Shown piece after piece: positions 16,581 to 24,355 of a stretch of 44,980 nucleotides of DNA. The DNA comes from Pseudomonadota bacterium (GTDB lineage: Bacteria; SZUA-182; DTGQ01). The notes under the pieces are model-generated. The model saw only the letters and a list, made by a program, of their open reading frames with translations, was not told the DNA's origin and searched no databases. The translations under genes were made by a program, and so were the position numbers. Position 1 is the first letter of the stretch. Each line of letters begins with the position of its first letter. The stretch lies in NCBI GenBank assembly GCA_030625085.1, contig DAOURK010000020.1, forward strand, positions 1 to 44,980, read 5' to 3'.

Positions 16581-18203
16581 TTGAAAAAAGAAAAGACAGG
16601 CCACTTTAAGTCTCTTCTTCTGAGACAAAACCTGAGCTTTAAGATCATATTCTATATTGGCATCCTCTTGGTGCTGGCCATTTTAATCTCTTTTTATCTT
16701 ATTAATGAGGCTCATGAAAAAGAGCTTATTAATCTTACCAAGCTTCAAACACAACGCTTAACAGACACGATTAAAACCAGTATTCGGCAAGACATGATAA
16801 ACCACGGAAGCCATAATAAAATCCAAACGCTTCTGGAAGTTATCGGAAATAGAGATGATATTATTAAAATCTCTATTTGGGATCGAGGCAATATAAAGGC
16901 ATCTTCATGGAGAGAAGATGTGGGGAGAAAATGTAAAAAGGATGATAAAGACTGCGCTTTATGTCATTATTCAGACGTGCGCCCGCCATTGACTGTCCTT
17001 AACCGCATCTATAAAGATCAAGGAAAACGTTTTTTAACGCTCTTTAATCCAATAAATAATGAACCATTATGTTACCGGTGTCACGCAAAGGAAAAGGAAA
17101 TGCTCGGCGTCTTAAAAATTGTCACTTCCCTTTCCCGAATGGATAAGTCAATCGTGGCAAGAAAAAAATATGTGATTATTTCTACGATCGTTATTTTCCT
17201 TTTGGTCTCTTTAGAGATTTTCTATTTTATTTATCGTTTTGTTCATTGCCCTATCCAAAAATTGACCTTAGCAACAAAAAGGGTTTCTGATGGTGATGTG
17301 GATTATCATATTAATGTTTCAAGCGCTGATGAGATTGGAGAATTGGCCAGCTCTTTCAATAGTATGACTAAAAAATTAAAAAAATCCTGGTCGGAAATAG
17401 AGGCCTGGAATCACGAATTGGAAAAAAGGGTTGAGGTGGCAACCGCTCAATTAAAAAAGGCAAATCAGGATCTGCTGAATAGCAATCAACGTCTCCAGGT
17501 TGCCGACCAGAAAAAAACCGACATATTAGTAACTGTGGCTCATGATATACGGGGACCGCTGGCAGCAATAAAAAGCTGCACAGATGTTGTTCTCGGGGGA
17601 TATATTAGTAATGATCAAAAAAAGCAAACCGATATGCTTCAACGGGTTGAACAAAGAGCCCGAGAACTCTTGAGGTTCACAAACGACTTGTTGGACCTGT
17701 CACTCATTGAGGAATCATGGCAGGAAAAAGAGGATATTAATTGTGCAAGGCTGCTCAATACAATTATTCAGGATCTTAAAAATAAAGCCGATGAAAAACA
17801 AATATCCTTAAATTGCCAAGTAACTGATAAAGCTATTTTAATTAAAGGTGATAAAAAGCTCTTTTCAAAGGTATTTTTCTATATCATTGAAAATGCCATT
17901 AAATACAGTCAGCCGAAAGGTAAGGTATATATTGAGCTTTTTCGCCAGCAGGGGACCCTTTTATTTAAAGTAAAGGATGAAGGCATTGGCATACCGGAAA
18001 AAGAGCTGCCGTGTATTTTTGAACCTACCTTCCGCGGAGAAATCGCCAGAAATCACGACCAGGCAGGTACAGGCGTCAGTATGGCCCTTGTTGAAAAGAT
18101 TATAAATTTATATAAAGGCAAGATTTCTATTAAAAGTGTGGTGAAAAAAGGAACTATAGTAGAAATTTCCCTTAGTTCCTCAGTTGAGGCAATGCTTTGC
18201 TAG
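16581..18203 (+). CDS. c-haem sensor histidine kinase (second paralogue)
   Basis: About 540 residues with the same layout as the kinase at 14536: a membrane helix, periplasmic motifs CALCH and CYRCH (the latter followed by LGVLKIVTSL), a second helix, HAMP, coiled coil, HisKA with VAHDIRGPLAAIKSC, and an ATPase domain (IIENAIKYS, DEGIGIPEKE). The end is more diverged: GTGVSMALV replaces the usual GLGL box. The TTG at 16581 is chosen as start because AAGGA lies just before it and it directly follows the upstream stop; a TTG at 16548 would overlap that gene. No receiver gene follows, so it may share the receiver at 14153. Probably a tandem duplication that diverged. Confidence 0.9.
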   Translation: MKKEKTGHFKSLLLRQNLSFKIIFYIGILLVLAILISFYLINEAHEKELINLTKLQTQRLTDTIKTSIRQDMINHGSHNKIQTLLEVIGNRDDIIKISIWDRGNIKASSWREDVGRKCKKDDKDCALCHYSDVRPPLTVLNRIYKDQGKRFLTLFNPINNEPLCYRCHAKEKEMLGVLKIVTSLSRMDKSIVARKKYVIISTIVIFLLVSLEIFYFIYRFVHCPIQKLTLATKRVSDGDVDYHINVSSADEIGELASSFNSMTKKLKKSWSEIEAWNHELEKRVEVATAQLKKANQDLLNSNQRLQVADQKKTDILVTVAHDIRGPLAAIKSCTDVVLGGYISNDQKKQTDMLQRVEQRARELLRFTNDLLDLSLIEESWQEKEDINCARLLNTIIQDLKNKADEKQISLNCQVTDKAILIKGDKKLFSKVFFYIIENAIKYSQPKGKVYIELFRQQGTLLFKVKDEGIGIPEKELPCIFEPTFRGEIARNHDQAGTGVSMALVEKIINLYKGKISIKSVVKKGTIVEISLSSSVEAMLC

Positions 18204-18288
18204 TTCAATAATTAGCTTTTCCCTATATCGCTTCAGCGAACATTTTGCCTACCCCAAAACAGATATAAGTCCAAAAAAATTGCTATGC

Positions 18289-19311
18289 CTAATCCCTGCC
18301 GGGTAAATTTTTAAGGGAAAAAATAATCTGCTCAGCTTTTTCTTTTGAAATTTGGAGCAGTTTCCAAACATAATCAGGATGATGGACCCCTCTGCTGGAA
18401 TCCTTCTTGATGAATTGATAATTTTCCGTGGCTTCAACATAAAATCTATGGTTCTTTTCATAAAAGGTTTTGTTATTCATACTCTTATTTGATTCATAGT
18501 GTGCAAATATTCTATCAAGTTGCCTAAGTGTAGCTTCTAACTCTTCAAGGGCTACACTTACTTTTGTCTGAAGCTGTTCTGCCTGATCAAAGATATCCTC
18601 ATCATGGCAGGAAGAACACGTCTCAAGGTCCGGCGTACAAGCATTGATATGACAGTCTGCGCATAAATAATCATCACCATGGCAGGAGAAAATATTATCC
18701 ATGCCAATACCTTTAAGCATTTTATCCTGGTAGATATGACACATTCCACAATCATCTTTTGGAGCAGTCTTGCCGTCATGGCAATTGAAACAAGCATGTT
18801 GCATATTTGGTGATTCCCGAAGATCTTCATCCCATCCATGGGCAATACGATCGTGGCATGAGGTACAGTAAAATCCCTTCTCTGCATGGAACTTATGATC
18901 AACCCTGATCTTAAGATCAACCTCCAAATCATTCACATAGTGACATTCGGATTTTGTGCAATACACAGGTTTTTTACCCTTGTCCACCTCCAGATAATGA
19001 TCGGTGATCTGACCGCTGATATGGTAATAGATAGATGCAAGCCCCCCAACCTTGGCCTTAATATATCCCCATGCTCCTTCTTCAGCATGACAAGCCATAC
19101 AACTATCAATTTCGCTTAGAATAGGACCGTGTTTAGAAGCCATCCAGGTATCATGAGCCTGATTCATCTCGTGGCATCCCTTACAAAAAGAATAACGCTT
19201 TGTATATTCAAACATTCCATAAGCGCCGCTTATAACGAACATGAGCAGGATACTAGCCCAAAGATAAATATAAAAAGATTTTATTTTGAAAATTTTCACC
19301 TGATGTACCAA
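18289..19311 (-). CDS. Membrane-anchored octahaem cytochrome, NapC/NrfH-like
   Basis: About 340 residues. One N-terminal helix (about 13-34) anchors a periplasmic domain that begins with the NapC/NrfH-type RYSFCKGCHEM. Haem motifs: CKGCH, CMACH, CTKSECH (a CX4CH), CTSCH, CFNCH, CGMCH, CADCH and CSSCH. The order of the first four, the CX4CH at the third place, and a C-terminal helical tail with RGVHHPDY match the cytochrome part of the 1358-residue protein at 2633, so the two are homologous. The start is unclear: TTG at 19311 or GTG at 19299, neither with a good ribosome-binding site. It converges on the second c-haem kinase. The likely role is quinol oxidation or electron transfer to other periplasmic cytochromes. 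Confidence 0.88.
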   Translation of the reverse strand: MVHQVKIFKIKSFYIYLWASILLMFVISGAYGMFEYTKRYSFCKGCHEMNQAHDTWMASKHGPILSEIDSCMACHAEEGAWGYIKAKVGGLASIYYHISGQITDHYLEVDKGKKPVYCTKSECHYVNDLEVDLKIRVDHKFHAEKGFYCTSCHDRIAHGWDEDLRESPNMQHACFNCHDGKTAPKDDCGMCHIYQDKMLKGIGMDNIFSCHGDDYLCADCHINACTPDLETCSSCHDEDIFDQAEQLQTKVSVALEELEATLRQLDRIFAHYESNKSMNNKTFYEKNHRFYVEATENYQFIKKDSSRGVHHPDYVWKLLQISKEKAEQIIFSLKNLPGRD

Positions 19312-19852
19312 TAATTACTTGATATTATAAAATTTCTGTTGCTTTTGCACCGATTTGTCGGGATAGATGTTTCATTTTTTTTCCTGCTTATATTTTTTTC
19401 GGCATATTTGGGGCTCAGCTTTTTCTATCCCCCAAAAAAATGCGGACATTTATCAAAACTTAATTCATAACCACATTCTCTAGAGCAAGAACAAACATAA
19501 AATCATTCCCGCTTTCTAAATATAAGCATTAGGAATGTCTAATATATATACAAGATGGAACCTGTAATACGTATATATTTGAGCTGTAAAACTACTATCC
19601 AAATTTTTAAAAATTATAACTGTTTGATTTGCTTGGCCCTCAAATTTTAAGACTCGGTGGCACAATTTATGCGATTTTCAGGGGATAATTATTGTGGTGC
19701 TTTTTTATAAGGCGTACGAAAATGGATAATAATTATATCAAAGTCGGATAGGACTCGGGTTTTCGCATCCGGTAGAAGATCTGGATTCATAATTTATAGT
19801 ATGTTTAATTAATATCATTAATCAACTGGAAAGGTAATGTTTATATCATCTT
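19312..19852. other. Promoter and leader region upstream of the ferredoxin/cytochrome b genes
   Basis: The only clear signal is the sigma-54 promoter at 19658. The predicted transcript leader is about 170 bases and includes CGGAT (from 19745) and ATCCG (from 19767), which could form a stem. The upstream part should contain activator sites, but I see no convincing palindrome. No gene is seen. Confidence 0.55.
19658..19673 (+). promoter_or_regulatory. Sigma-54 (RpoN) promoter
   Basis: TGGCACAATTTATGC matches the -24/-12 consensus TGGCACN5TTGC with the invariant GG and GC exactly ten bases apart. It lies about 180 bases before the ferredoxin gene and points to enhancer-dependent control of the 19853-21733 operon. 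Confidence 0.75.
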
Positions 19853-20551
19853 ATGAGTAATTCTCAAATAATGAGTGATCCTAAAATAATAAGTGATTCT
19901 CAAATAATAGTAGTAAGTGATCTCAAAAAGTGCCTTAACTGCGGTAATTGTATCGCTGCCTGTAAAAGAAGGCATAATGGTGTTTCCATGCACGTCAGGG
20001 AGGACTCTACCATTATCGGAAATAACCTTATACCTAATTTATGCAAAATCTGCACAGATCCAATATGCATCGAAGCCTGCAAGCGAGGTGGGATTGTAAG
20101 GGGCGATGATGGGCATATTGTCATAACGGATAACTGCATAAGTTGCGGCTTATGCGCAAAGGCCTGCCCATACGGCGCCATTCATATTTTTTCGATAGAG
20201 GAGCAGGAGGATTCTCTTATAGATAGCATACTCTCGTTTATACTGCCGCAAACGCCCGATGAGGCCGAAAAAAATAAAAAAGACGGCTCTAAAGATGGCT
20301 CTTTGGATATAAGCAGGAGAGTGGAAAAGGCCAGTAAAAAACGCCAGCGCAAGGCAGTGGTAATATGCGATGGCTGTGCCGGCTACAACAATAGAGCCTG
20401 CGTTCATAATTGCCCGGCGGGTGCTCTCAAGGCCATACCCGTAAGAGAGTTTATCTCAATGAACAAGAGATTTATCAGTTTCGAGTTGAAAGAGCTCTTA
20501 AAATATTCACTTGAAGGGGCTGAAGACAAGAGAAAAAATGGCACAGGATAA
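19853..20551 (+). CDS. Four-cluster [4Fe-4S] ferredoxin subunit (DmsB/NrfC/HycB-like)
   Basis: A 232-residue electron-transfer protein with four [4Fe-4S] motifs in the usual order of DmsB/NrfC/CooF-like subunits: CLNCGNCIAACKRRH (about 31-45), CKICTDPICIEAC (about 65-77), CISCGLCAKACPYGA (about 93-107) and CDGCAGYNNRACVHNCPAG (about 175-193). A charged insert rich in Lys and Asp lies before the last motif. The first 20 residues are a three-fold hexapeptide repeat (SNSQIM, SDPKII, SDSQII), so the true start could be the ATG at 19853 or 19871. It overlaps the cytochrome b gene by 14 bases. No catalytic molybdenum subunit is nearby, so it probably links a soluble donor to that cytochrome. Confidence 0.88.
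   Translation: MSNSQIMSDPKIISDSQIIVVSDLKKCLNCGNCIAACKRRHNGVSMHVREDSTIIGNNLIPNLCKICTDPICIEACKRGGIVRGDDGHIVITDNCISCGLCAKACPYGAIHIFSIEEQEDSLIDSILSFILPQTPDEAEKNKKDGSKDGSLDISRRVEKASKKRQRKAVVICDGCAGYNNRACVHNCPAGALKAIPVREFISMNKRFISFELKELLKYSLEGAEDKRKNGTG
19856..19909 (+). repeat. 18-bp tandem repeat (three units) at the start of the ferredoxin gene
   Basis: Three 18-base units (19856-19873, 19874-19891, 19892-19909) differ at a few positions and encode S-D/N-S/P-Q/K-I-I/M. A partial unit, AGTGATCTC, begins at 19916. Repeat slippage may have lengthened the N-terminus. Confidence 0.75.
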
Positions 20552-21416
20552 ATTTTTTTATAGGAATGCAAGTTTAATTTTCCGCATTACGTGGATTTGT
20601 CTCTCTGTTTTTAGTGCATGGTTTCTCTACTCCATGTACAAACACTACGTTTTTACTCCCGGACAGTTCAGAAATCTTAATACTGCCCTACACTTAAAGC
20701 TTAAACCTTCGGGAACCGTAGGCCATATCCTGGGCATTCTGGGCAGTATTTGCATGTTTTTTTCCTATGCCCTATATGTTTTGAGGAAAAAAATCGAGTG
20801 GCTCGAATGTTTGGGGCCACTATCAATGTGGTTGGATATACACATTTTTTTTGGTATCCTAGGAGTTGTTTTCACCATATTTCATTCTGCTTTATTCCTG
20901 AGTGGGATAATCGCTGTAGGTTTCTGGATCATGATCATTGTGCTAATTTCAGGAATTTTCGGCAGGTTGCTCTTCAGTTATTGCTTTTGTGGTATATCTA
21001 TTTTACATGATTTTTTGCATAAAATCGATCATTTCATAGAAAAGGATTTAAAAAAAGCCAGTCAGTCTTCACCGATTATCAAAAAAACAATAAACTTGAA
21101 ATCACCTGGATTCCCCGGCAGCTCAGGACTTATAGCAAATTTTCTACAGTGGAGATCCATAAAAAAAGAAACCGATTATCTGCTTGATCTCCTAAATGAA
21201 AAATATGACAGTTATCAAGATAAGGAGTTATGCAAATGGGCCGACCATCTTATCAAAAGGCTGAAGGAAATCCGGTCTACTGCCATTTTGAATTTATCCC
21301 TTTCCATATTGAGTAAATGGAGGATTATTCACAAAGTAACCAGTTACCTGCTTTTTTTCATTGTCCTGGCCCATGTTTGGGTTACTTTATACTGGGGGTA
21401 TAGGTGGATTTTATGA
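20538..21416 (+). CDS. Cytochrome b-like / ferric-reductase-like membrane protein
   Basis: A 292-residue protein with about five membrane helices: near residues 10-35, 60-85, 95-125, 128-150 and 255-290. Candidate haem b ligands are VGH (helix 2), LDIHIF and FHSA (helix 3), and IHK and LAHVW (last helix). A basic cytoplasmic loop of about 100 residues separates helices 4 and 5. This layout resembles ferric reductase-like or b561-type subunits that accept electrons from an Fe-S partner. The ATG at 20538 overlaps the ferredoxin gene end; a TTG at 20511 would add nine residues. Its stop overlaps the start of the decayed cytochrome c gene, so the three formed one operon. Confidence 0.75.
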   Translation: MAQDKFFYRNASLIFRITWICLSVFSAWFLYSMYKHYVFTPGQFRNLNTALHLKLKPSGTVGHILGILGSICMFFSYALYVLRKKIEWLECLGPLSMWLDIHIFFGILGVVFTIFHSALFLSGIIAVGFWIMIIVLISGIFGRLLFSYCFCGISILHDFLHKIDHFIEKDLKKASQSSPIIKKTINLKSPGFPGSSGLIANFLQWRSIKKETDYLLDLLNEKYDSYQDKELCKWADHLIKRLKEIRSTAILNLSLSILSKWRIIHKVTSYLLFFIVLAHVWVTLYWGYRWIL

Positions 21417-21733
21417 TTAGGATAACTATTTTATGTATTTTTACGGTAGGGAGTATTACCAACCTCTTTTACTGACACCTTAAGGGGTCTAAAATATTTT
21501 CCCCAGGCCCGCTCTCATATGCTCATTCAGATCTTGATACAAGCGGTGCGTGGGTTGCCTGCCATATTAAAGGCAAAGTTATCTATCATTCCAAAATGAC
21601 CCATGGTAATAATAAGAAAAATATTATGGTTTATGGTTTATGAAGCCAAATAATTTATCACTGCCATTTTTGTCAGCACATTCCGGAAAATCCTGTCAGA
21701 TGGCCTGTTATTACGGCTGAGAGGTCAAAATAA
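21413..21733 (+). pseudogene. Decayed small c-type cytochrome gene with two in-frame TGA codons
   Basis: The frame begins at ATG 21413, overlapping the cytochrome b stop as ATGA, with an N-terminal signal or anchor (MIRITILCIFTVGSITNLFY). It stays coherent to TAA at 21731, but TGA occurs at 21473-21475 and again at 21641-21643. Between them is FSPGPLSYAHSDLD, a motif I associate with small cytochrome c domains, followed by WVACH, which looks like a CXXCH whose first Cys became Trp. After the second TGA comes YHCHFCQH, an altered haem site. Other genes here end with TGA, so TGA is a stop in this organism. Decay is the simplest reading; selenocysteine recoding is less likely because no clear SECIS hairpin follows. 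Confidence 0.6.
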
Positions 21734-21853
21734 GAATTGCTTTTTTAAGCTTGACCTCATTATTAGCATCATGTTATGCTTTCGTTAATGAATATATAAT
21801 TTAATAATTTATAATTTCTATATTTTTTTAAACACACTATTTATCTCCTCTGA

Positions 21854-21971
21854 GGTAACCATTCAATCCCCTCAGTTCCTCCCCCTTGATGGGGGAGGCC
21901 GGGTCGGGGTGAAATAAAGCATCGCCTTCCCCTAACCCCTCCCCTGGAGGTAGGGGAACTGAATGGATACC
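21854..21971. repeat. Palindromic dispersed element, copy 1
   Basis: The ends GGTAACCATTCA and TGAATGGATACC are near-perfect inverted repeats, and the interior has CCCCCTTGATGGGGGAGG followed by ATAAAGCATCGCC. A second copy in the same orientation is at 40941-41053. Non-coding; behaves like a small non-autonomous mobile or extragenic palindrome family. Confidence 0.8.
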
Positions 21972-22090
21972 CTATGAGCATAGATCAACAACGAATAAAT
22001 ATAAACCAAGCAACTTCATAATTTACCTCAAACGAAAAAACGCCGAAATTGTCATTTTGAGCGGAAGCGAAAAATCTTTAATTCATTAAT

Positions 22091-22193
22091 TGATGGTCTC
22101 GTAAAAAGTCCGAAATGGGGATATATGTACGACATAACTTGTTGAATTTATAAAACCCAAATTTTCTAAAAACGACTTTTTACGAATGCTTCA
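22091..22193. repeat. Inverted-repeat (MITE-like) element, copy A
   Basis: A 103-bp element with ends TGATGGTCTCGTAAAAAGTC and GACTTTTTACGAATGCTTCA. The 5-bp sequence TTAAT directly abuts both sides (22086-22090 and 22194-22198), as expected for a target-site duplication. The left 23 bases match those of the copy at 24219. Confidence 0.8.
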
Positions 22194-22304
22194 TTAATTC
22201 ATTTTAATAATAAAATTTTCAGTTACTAAAACTCATCTAAATGACTGTTGAAGGCTATGTTACAGAGGTCTTCAAAAAAATACGAGAGGAGGTACATTAA
22301 AGAG

Positions 22305-22778
22305 ATGGACATGTTAGTAAAAGATATCATGAAAAAAGATGTCGTGTCAGTCAAACGTTCAACACCCTTAAAGGAATTAATAAATATACTAAAAAATTTC
22401 CACACCATCCCTTTAGTTCCTGTAGTAGATGATGACAATGGATTAATTGGAATGGTCTCCTTTCATAATCTTATAGATGCATTCCTTCCTTATGAGTCAA
22501 GTATATTAAAAACAATCCCTTTTTTAGAAAGAGAGGAAATAGATATATTTGAGTTAGAAATAACGCCTGAGATGGGGGTCTTAGTGTTGGTAGATGACCT
22601 TATGGATACCAAGGTCCTGGCGGTAAATGAGGAAGAACCTTTGGAAAAAGTATACAATCTAATGAAGACACACTCCATTGATAAACTTCCTGTAGTCAAT
22701 CAAGATCAAAAACTCTTAGGGATGATAGGAGATTTTGACATTTTGATAGCAGTCTTCCGCCAAAAAGGGATTAAATAA
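22305..22778 (+). CDS. CBS-domain pair protein
   Basis: A 158-residue protein made of two CBS domains (about residues 1-60 and 88-155). It begins MDMLVKDIMKKDVVSVKRST, a typical CBS start, and the second repeat has DKLPVVNQDQKLLGMIGDFDIL. CBS pairs bind adenosyl nucleotides and regulate partner proteins. The ATG at 22305 is chosen over an upstream TTG at 22248 since an AGGAGG site lies at 22287-22292. Twelve bases downstream is a cation/proton antiporter gene, so it most likely regulates that transporter in response to nucleotide or energy state. Confidence 0.88.
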   Translation: MDMLVKDIMKKDVVSVKRSTPLKELINILKNFHTIPLVPVVDDDNGLIGMVSFHNLIDAFLPYESSILKTIPFLEREEIDIFELEITPEMGVLVLVDDLMDTKVLAVNEEEPLEKVYNLMKTHSIDKLPVVNQDQKLLGMIGDFDILIAVFRQKGIK

Positions 22779-22789
22779 GGACTAAAATA

Positions 22790-24034
22790 ATGCACTTCAA
22801 TATACAGATGAACCCATTATTAGGAGTAGGGATATTAATAATTGTTGGTTATTTTGGCGGCATGGCTGCCAGAAAAATCAAATTTCCCAGAATAAGCGGT
22901 TATATTTTTATTGGAATGCTGTTAGGTTCCTCTTTTTTCAATATCATAACCCAGGAATTAATCCATAAGCAATTAAATATCATCACTGATATAACCTTGG
23001 GAATTATTGCCTATTTGGTCGGCGGAAGCTTGAGCATTGAAGGATTAAAAAAAGTAAGAAAAGATATTGCCTGGATTTCTCTTTTTGAAGCTTTTGGGGC
23101 CTGGATTTTTGCCACTTCGATAATATTATTTGTTGGCCCTTTTATCGTGAAACTTCCTATCAGTCCTCCTATTTTTAGCAAGACCTATCTGCCCATGGCG
23201 TTAATCATTGGTGCCGTGTCCCTGGCTACCGCACCGGCGGCCACCATAGCCATAATTCGTGAATATAAGGCTAAAGGTCCCTTAACTACAATATTGTTGG
23301 GGGTAGTGACCTTAGATGATGCTTACGCCATTATAGGCACTGCTCTTGCCTTGAGCGTCGCCAGTGCATGTGTCGCCGGGATGGGGAGTATCTCAATGTA
23401 TAAGATGATTCTCTCACCAATGTTGGAAATTATAGGGTCCCTCTGCATAGGGGCGATATTTGGTTTGATATTGATGTGGATGAGCCGCTTGGCTTACAGC
23501 AAACAATCCTTATTGGCCATAGTATTCGGAATAATTATGTTGTCTACCGGTCTGTCCAAAATGTTAAACTTCTCTTGCCTGTTAGTAAACATGTTTATAG
23601 GATTTATCATAATAAATAAGATAGGTTTCCATAAGGAAATGTTTACGGTCATTGACGACATCGAGGATGTGATTTTTGCCGCCTTTTTTACCCTGGCCGG
23701 ATCACATCTGGATTTAGGGATTATGAAGGTGGCCTGGACCTTGTCATTATTGATTATCATAGGCAGATTCAGCGGCAAACTCTTAGGAGCAAGAATTGGT
23801 GGATCTTTATCCGGTGCCCCGCCAATGGTAAAAAAATACCTGGGCTTTGGACTGCTGCCTAAAGCCGGTGTTACTTTGGGATTAATCCTGCTTGCCGTTG
23901 AAAATCCTGCTTTTTCCGCCTTTGGAGAAGTTATGGTCAACGGAGTGTTAGGTTCGGTGGTTATCAATGAATTGATTGCCCCGATGCTAGTAAAATTTGC
24001 GCTCTTTAAAGCAGGGGAGATTACCTCTTCTTAA
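22790..24034 (+). CDS. Cation/proton antiporter (CPA2-like)
   Basis: A 414-residue polytopic membrane protein with about twelve helices. The N-terminal KFPRISGYIFIGMLLG resembles the start of CPA2 (KefB/NhaA-like) exchangers. A TAPAATIAIIREY segment and LDDAYAIIGTALALS place conserved residues, including an Asp-Asp pair, in the transport core, and LLPKAGVTLGLIL lies near the end. It should exchange Na+ or K+ for protons in the inner membrane. It lacks the C-terminal TrkA-N domain of KefB; the CBS protein encoded 12 bases upstream may supply regulation instead. Substrate ion not decided by the sequence. Confidence 0.88.
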   Translation: MHFNIQMNPLLGVGILIIVGYFGGMAARKIKFPRISGYIFIGMLLGSSFFNIITQELIHKQLNIITDITLGIIAYLVGGSLSIEGLKKVRKDIAWISLFEAFGAWIFATSIILFVGPFIVKLPISPPIFSKTYLPMALIIGAVSLATAPAATIAIIREYKAKGPLTTILLGVVTLDDAYAIIGTALALSVASACVAGMGSISMYKMILSPMLEIIGSLCIGAIFGLILMWMSRLAYSKQSLLAIVFGIIMLSTGLSKMLNFSCLLVNMFIGFIIINKIGFHKEMFTVIDDIEDVIFAAFFTLAGSHLDLGIMKVAWTLSLLIIIGRFSGKLLGARIGGSLSGAPPMVKKYLGFGLLPKAGVTLGLILLAVENPAFSAFGEVMVNGVLGSVVINELIAPMLVKFALFKAGEITSS

Positions 24035-24085
24035 AATCAAAATCCCTTCTCCCTATTTTCCCCTGAAAAAATAAAACTGATTTAT

Positions 24086-24104
24086 GATTAAATCGTAAAA
24101 AGTC
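24086..24104 (+). repeat. Solo end of the TCGTAAAAAGTC element
   Basis: GATTAAATCGTAAAAAGTC matches one end of the inverted-repeat element; no opposite end follows at the usual distance. Probably a remnant. Confidence 0.5.
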
Positions 24105-24137
24105 TATATCTTGTCACTCCCGCAAAAGCATGTGCCC

Positions 24138-24166
24138 TGCACTTTAGCAGGGCTAAAGCCCTTGCA
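24138..24166. repeat. Hairpin of the AGGGCTTTAGCCCT type
   Basis: CTTTAGC, a three-base loop, then GCTAAAG, with TGCA on both outer sides. Same family as those at 1937, 25946 and 36731. Confidence 0.65.
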
Positions 24167-24218
24167 CTGCATCTATAAAAATTAATCCGTGAGCGCTGCA
24201 TTAAAAAAATAATATAAT

Positions 24219-24321
24219 TGATGGTCTCGTAAAAAGTCCAAAATTGGGGGCTTCGCATAACATATCTTATTGAATTTATTTAACCCAAATTTTGTAAAAA
24301 TGACTTTTTACGAATTCATCA
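24219..24321. repeat. Inverted-repeat (MITE-like) element, copy B
   Basis: A 103-bp element bounded by TGATGGTCTCGTAAAAAGTC and GACTTTTTACGAATTCATCA, the same length and ends as copy A at 22091. The interiors are diverged but alignable (TTGAATTTAT and ACCCAAATTTT in both). Confidence 0.8.
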
Positions 24322-24355
24322 TAACTGTTTTTTGGATAATAAGCCTTAAAAATAC

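Larger units (their letters stand above)
21734..22304. other. Intergenic repeat-rich region
   Basis: Two dispersed elements fill this gap: a palindromic element (21854-21971) and an inverted-repeat element (22091-22193). The rest is A+T-rich and shows no gene. A promoter for the CBS gene is expected in the last 100 bases but is not clear. Confidence 0.6.
24035..24355. other. Intergenic region with three repeat pieces
   Basis: The gap between the antiporter and the minus-strand secreted protein holds a half-site (24086), a hairpin (24138) and inverted-repeat element copy B (24219). No gene is seen. Confidence 0.6.

Noticed and set aside
18203-18289. Terminator between convergent genes
   Set aside because: CGCTTCAGCG near 18231 could form only a short stem and no T-run follows on either strand.
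19685-19852. Possible c-di-GMP (GEMM) riboswitch in the leader of the ferredoxin gene
   Set aside because: The leader can form a stem, but the conserved GEMM core (GCAAACC, GCAAAGC) is absent.
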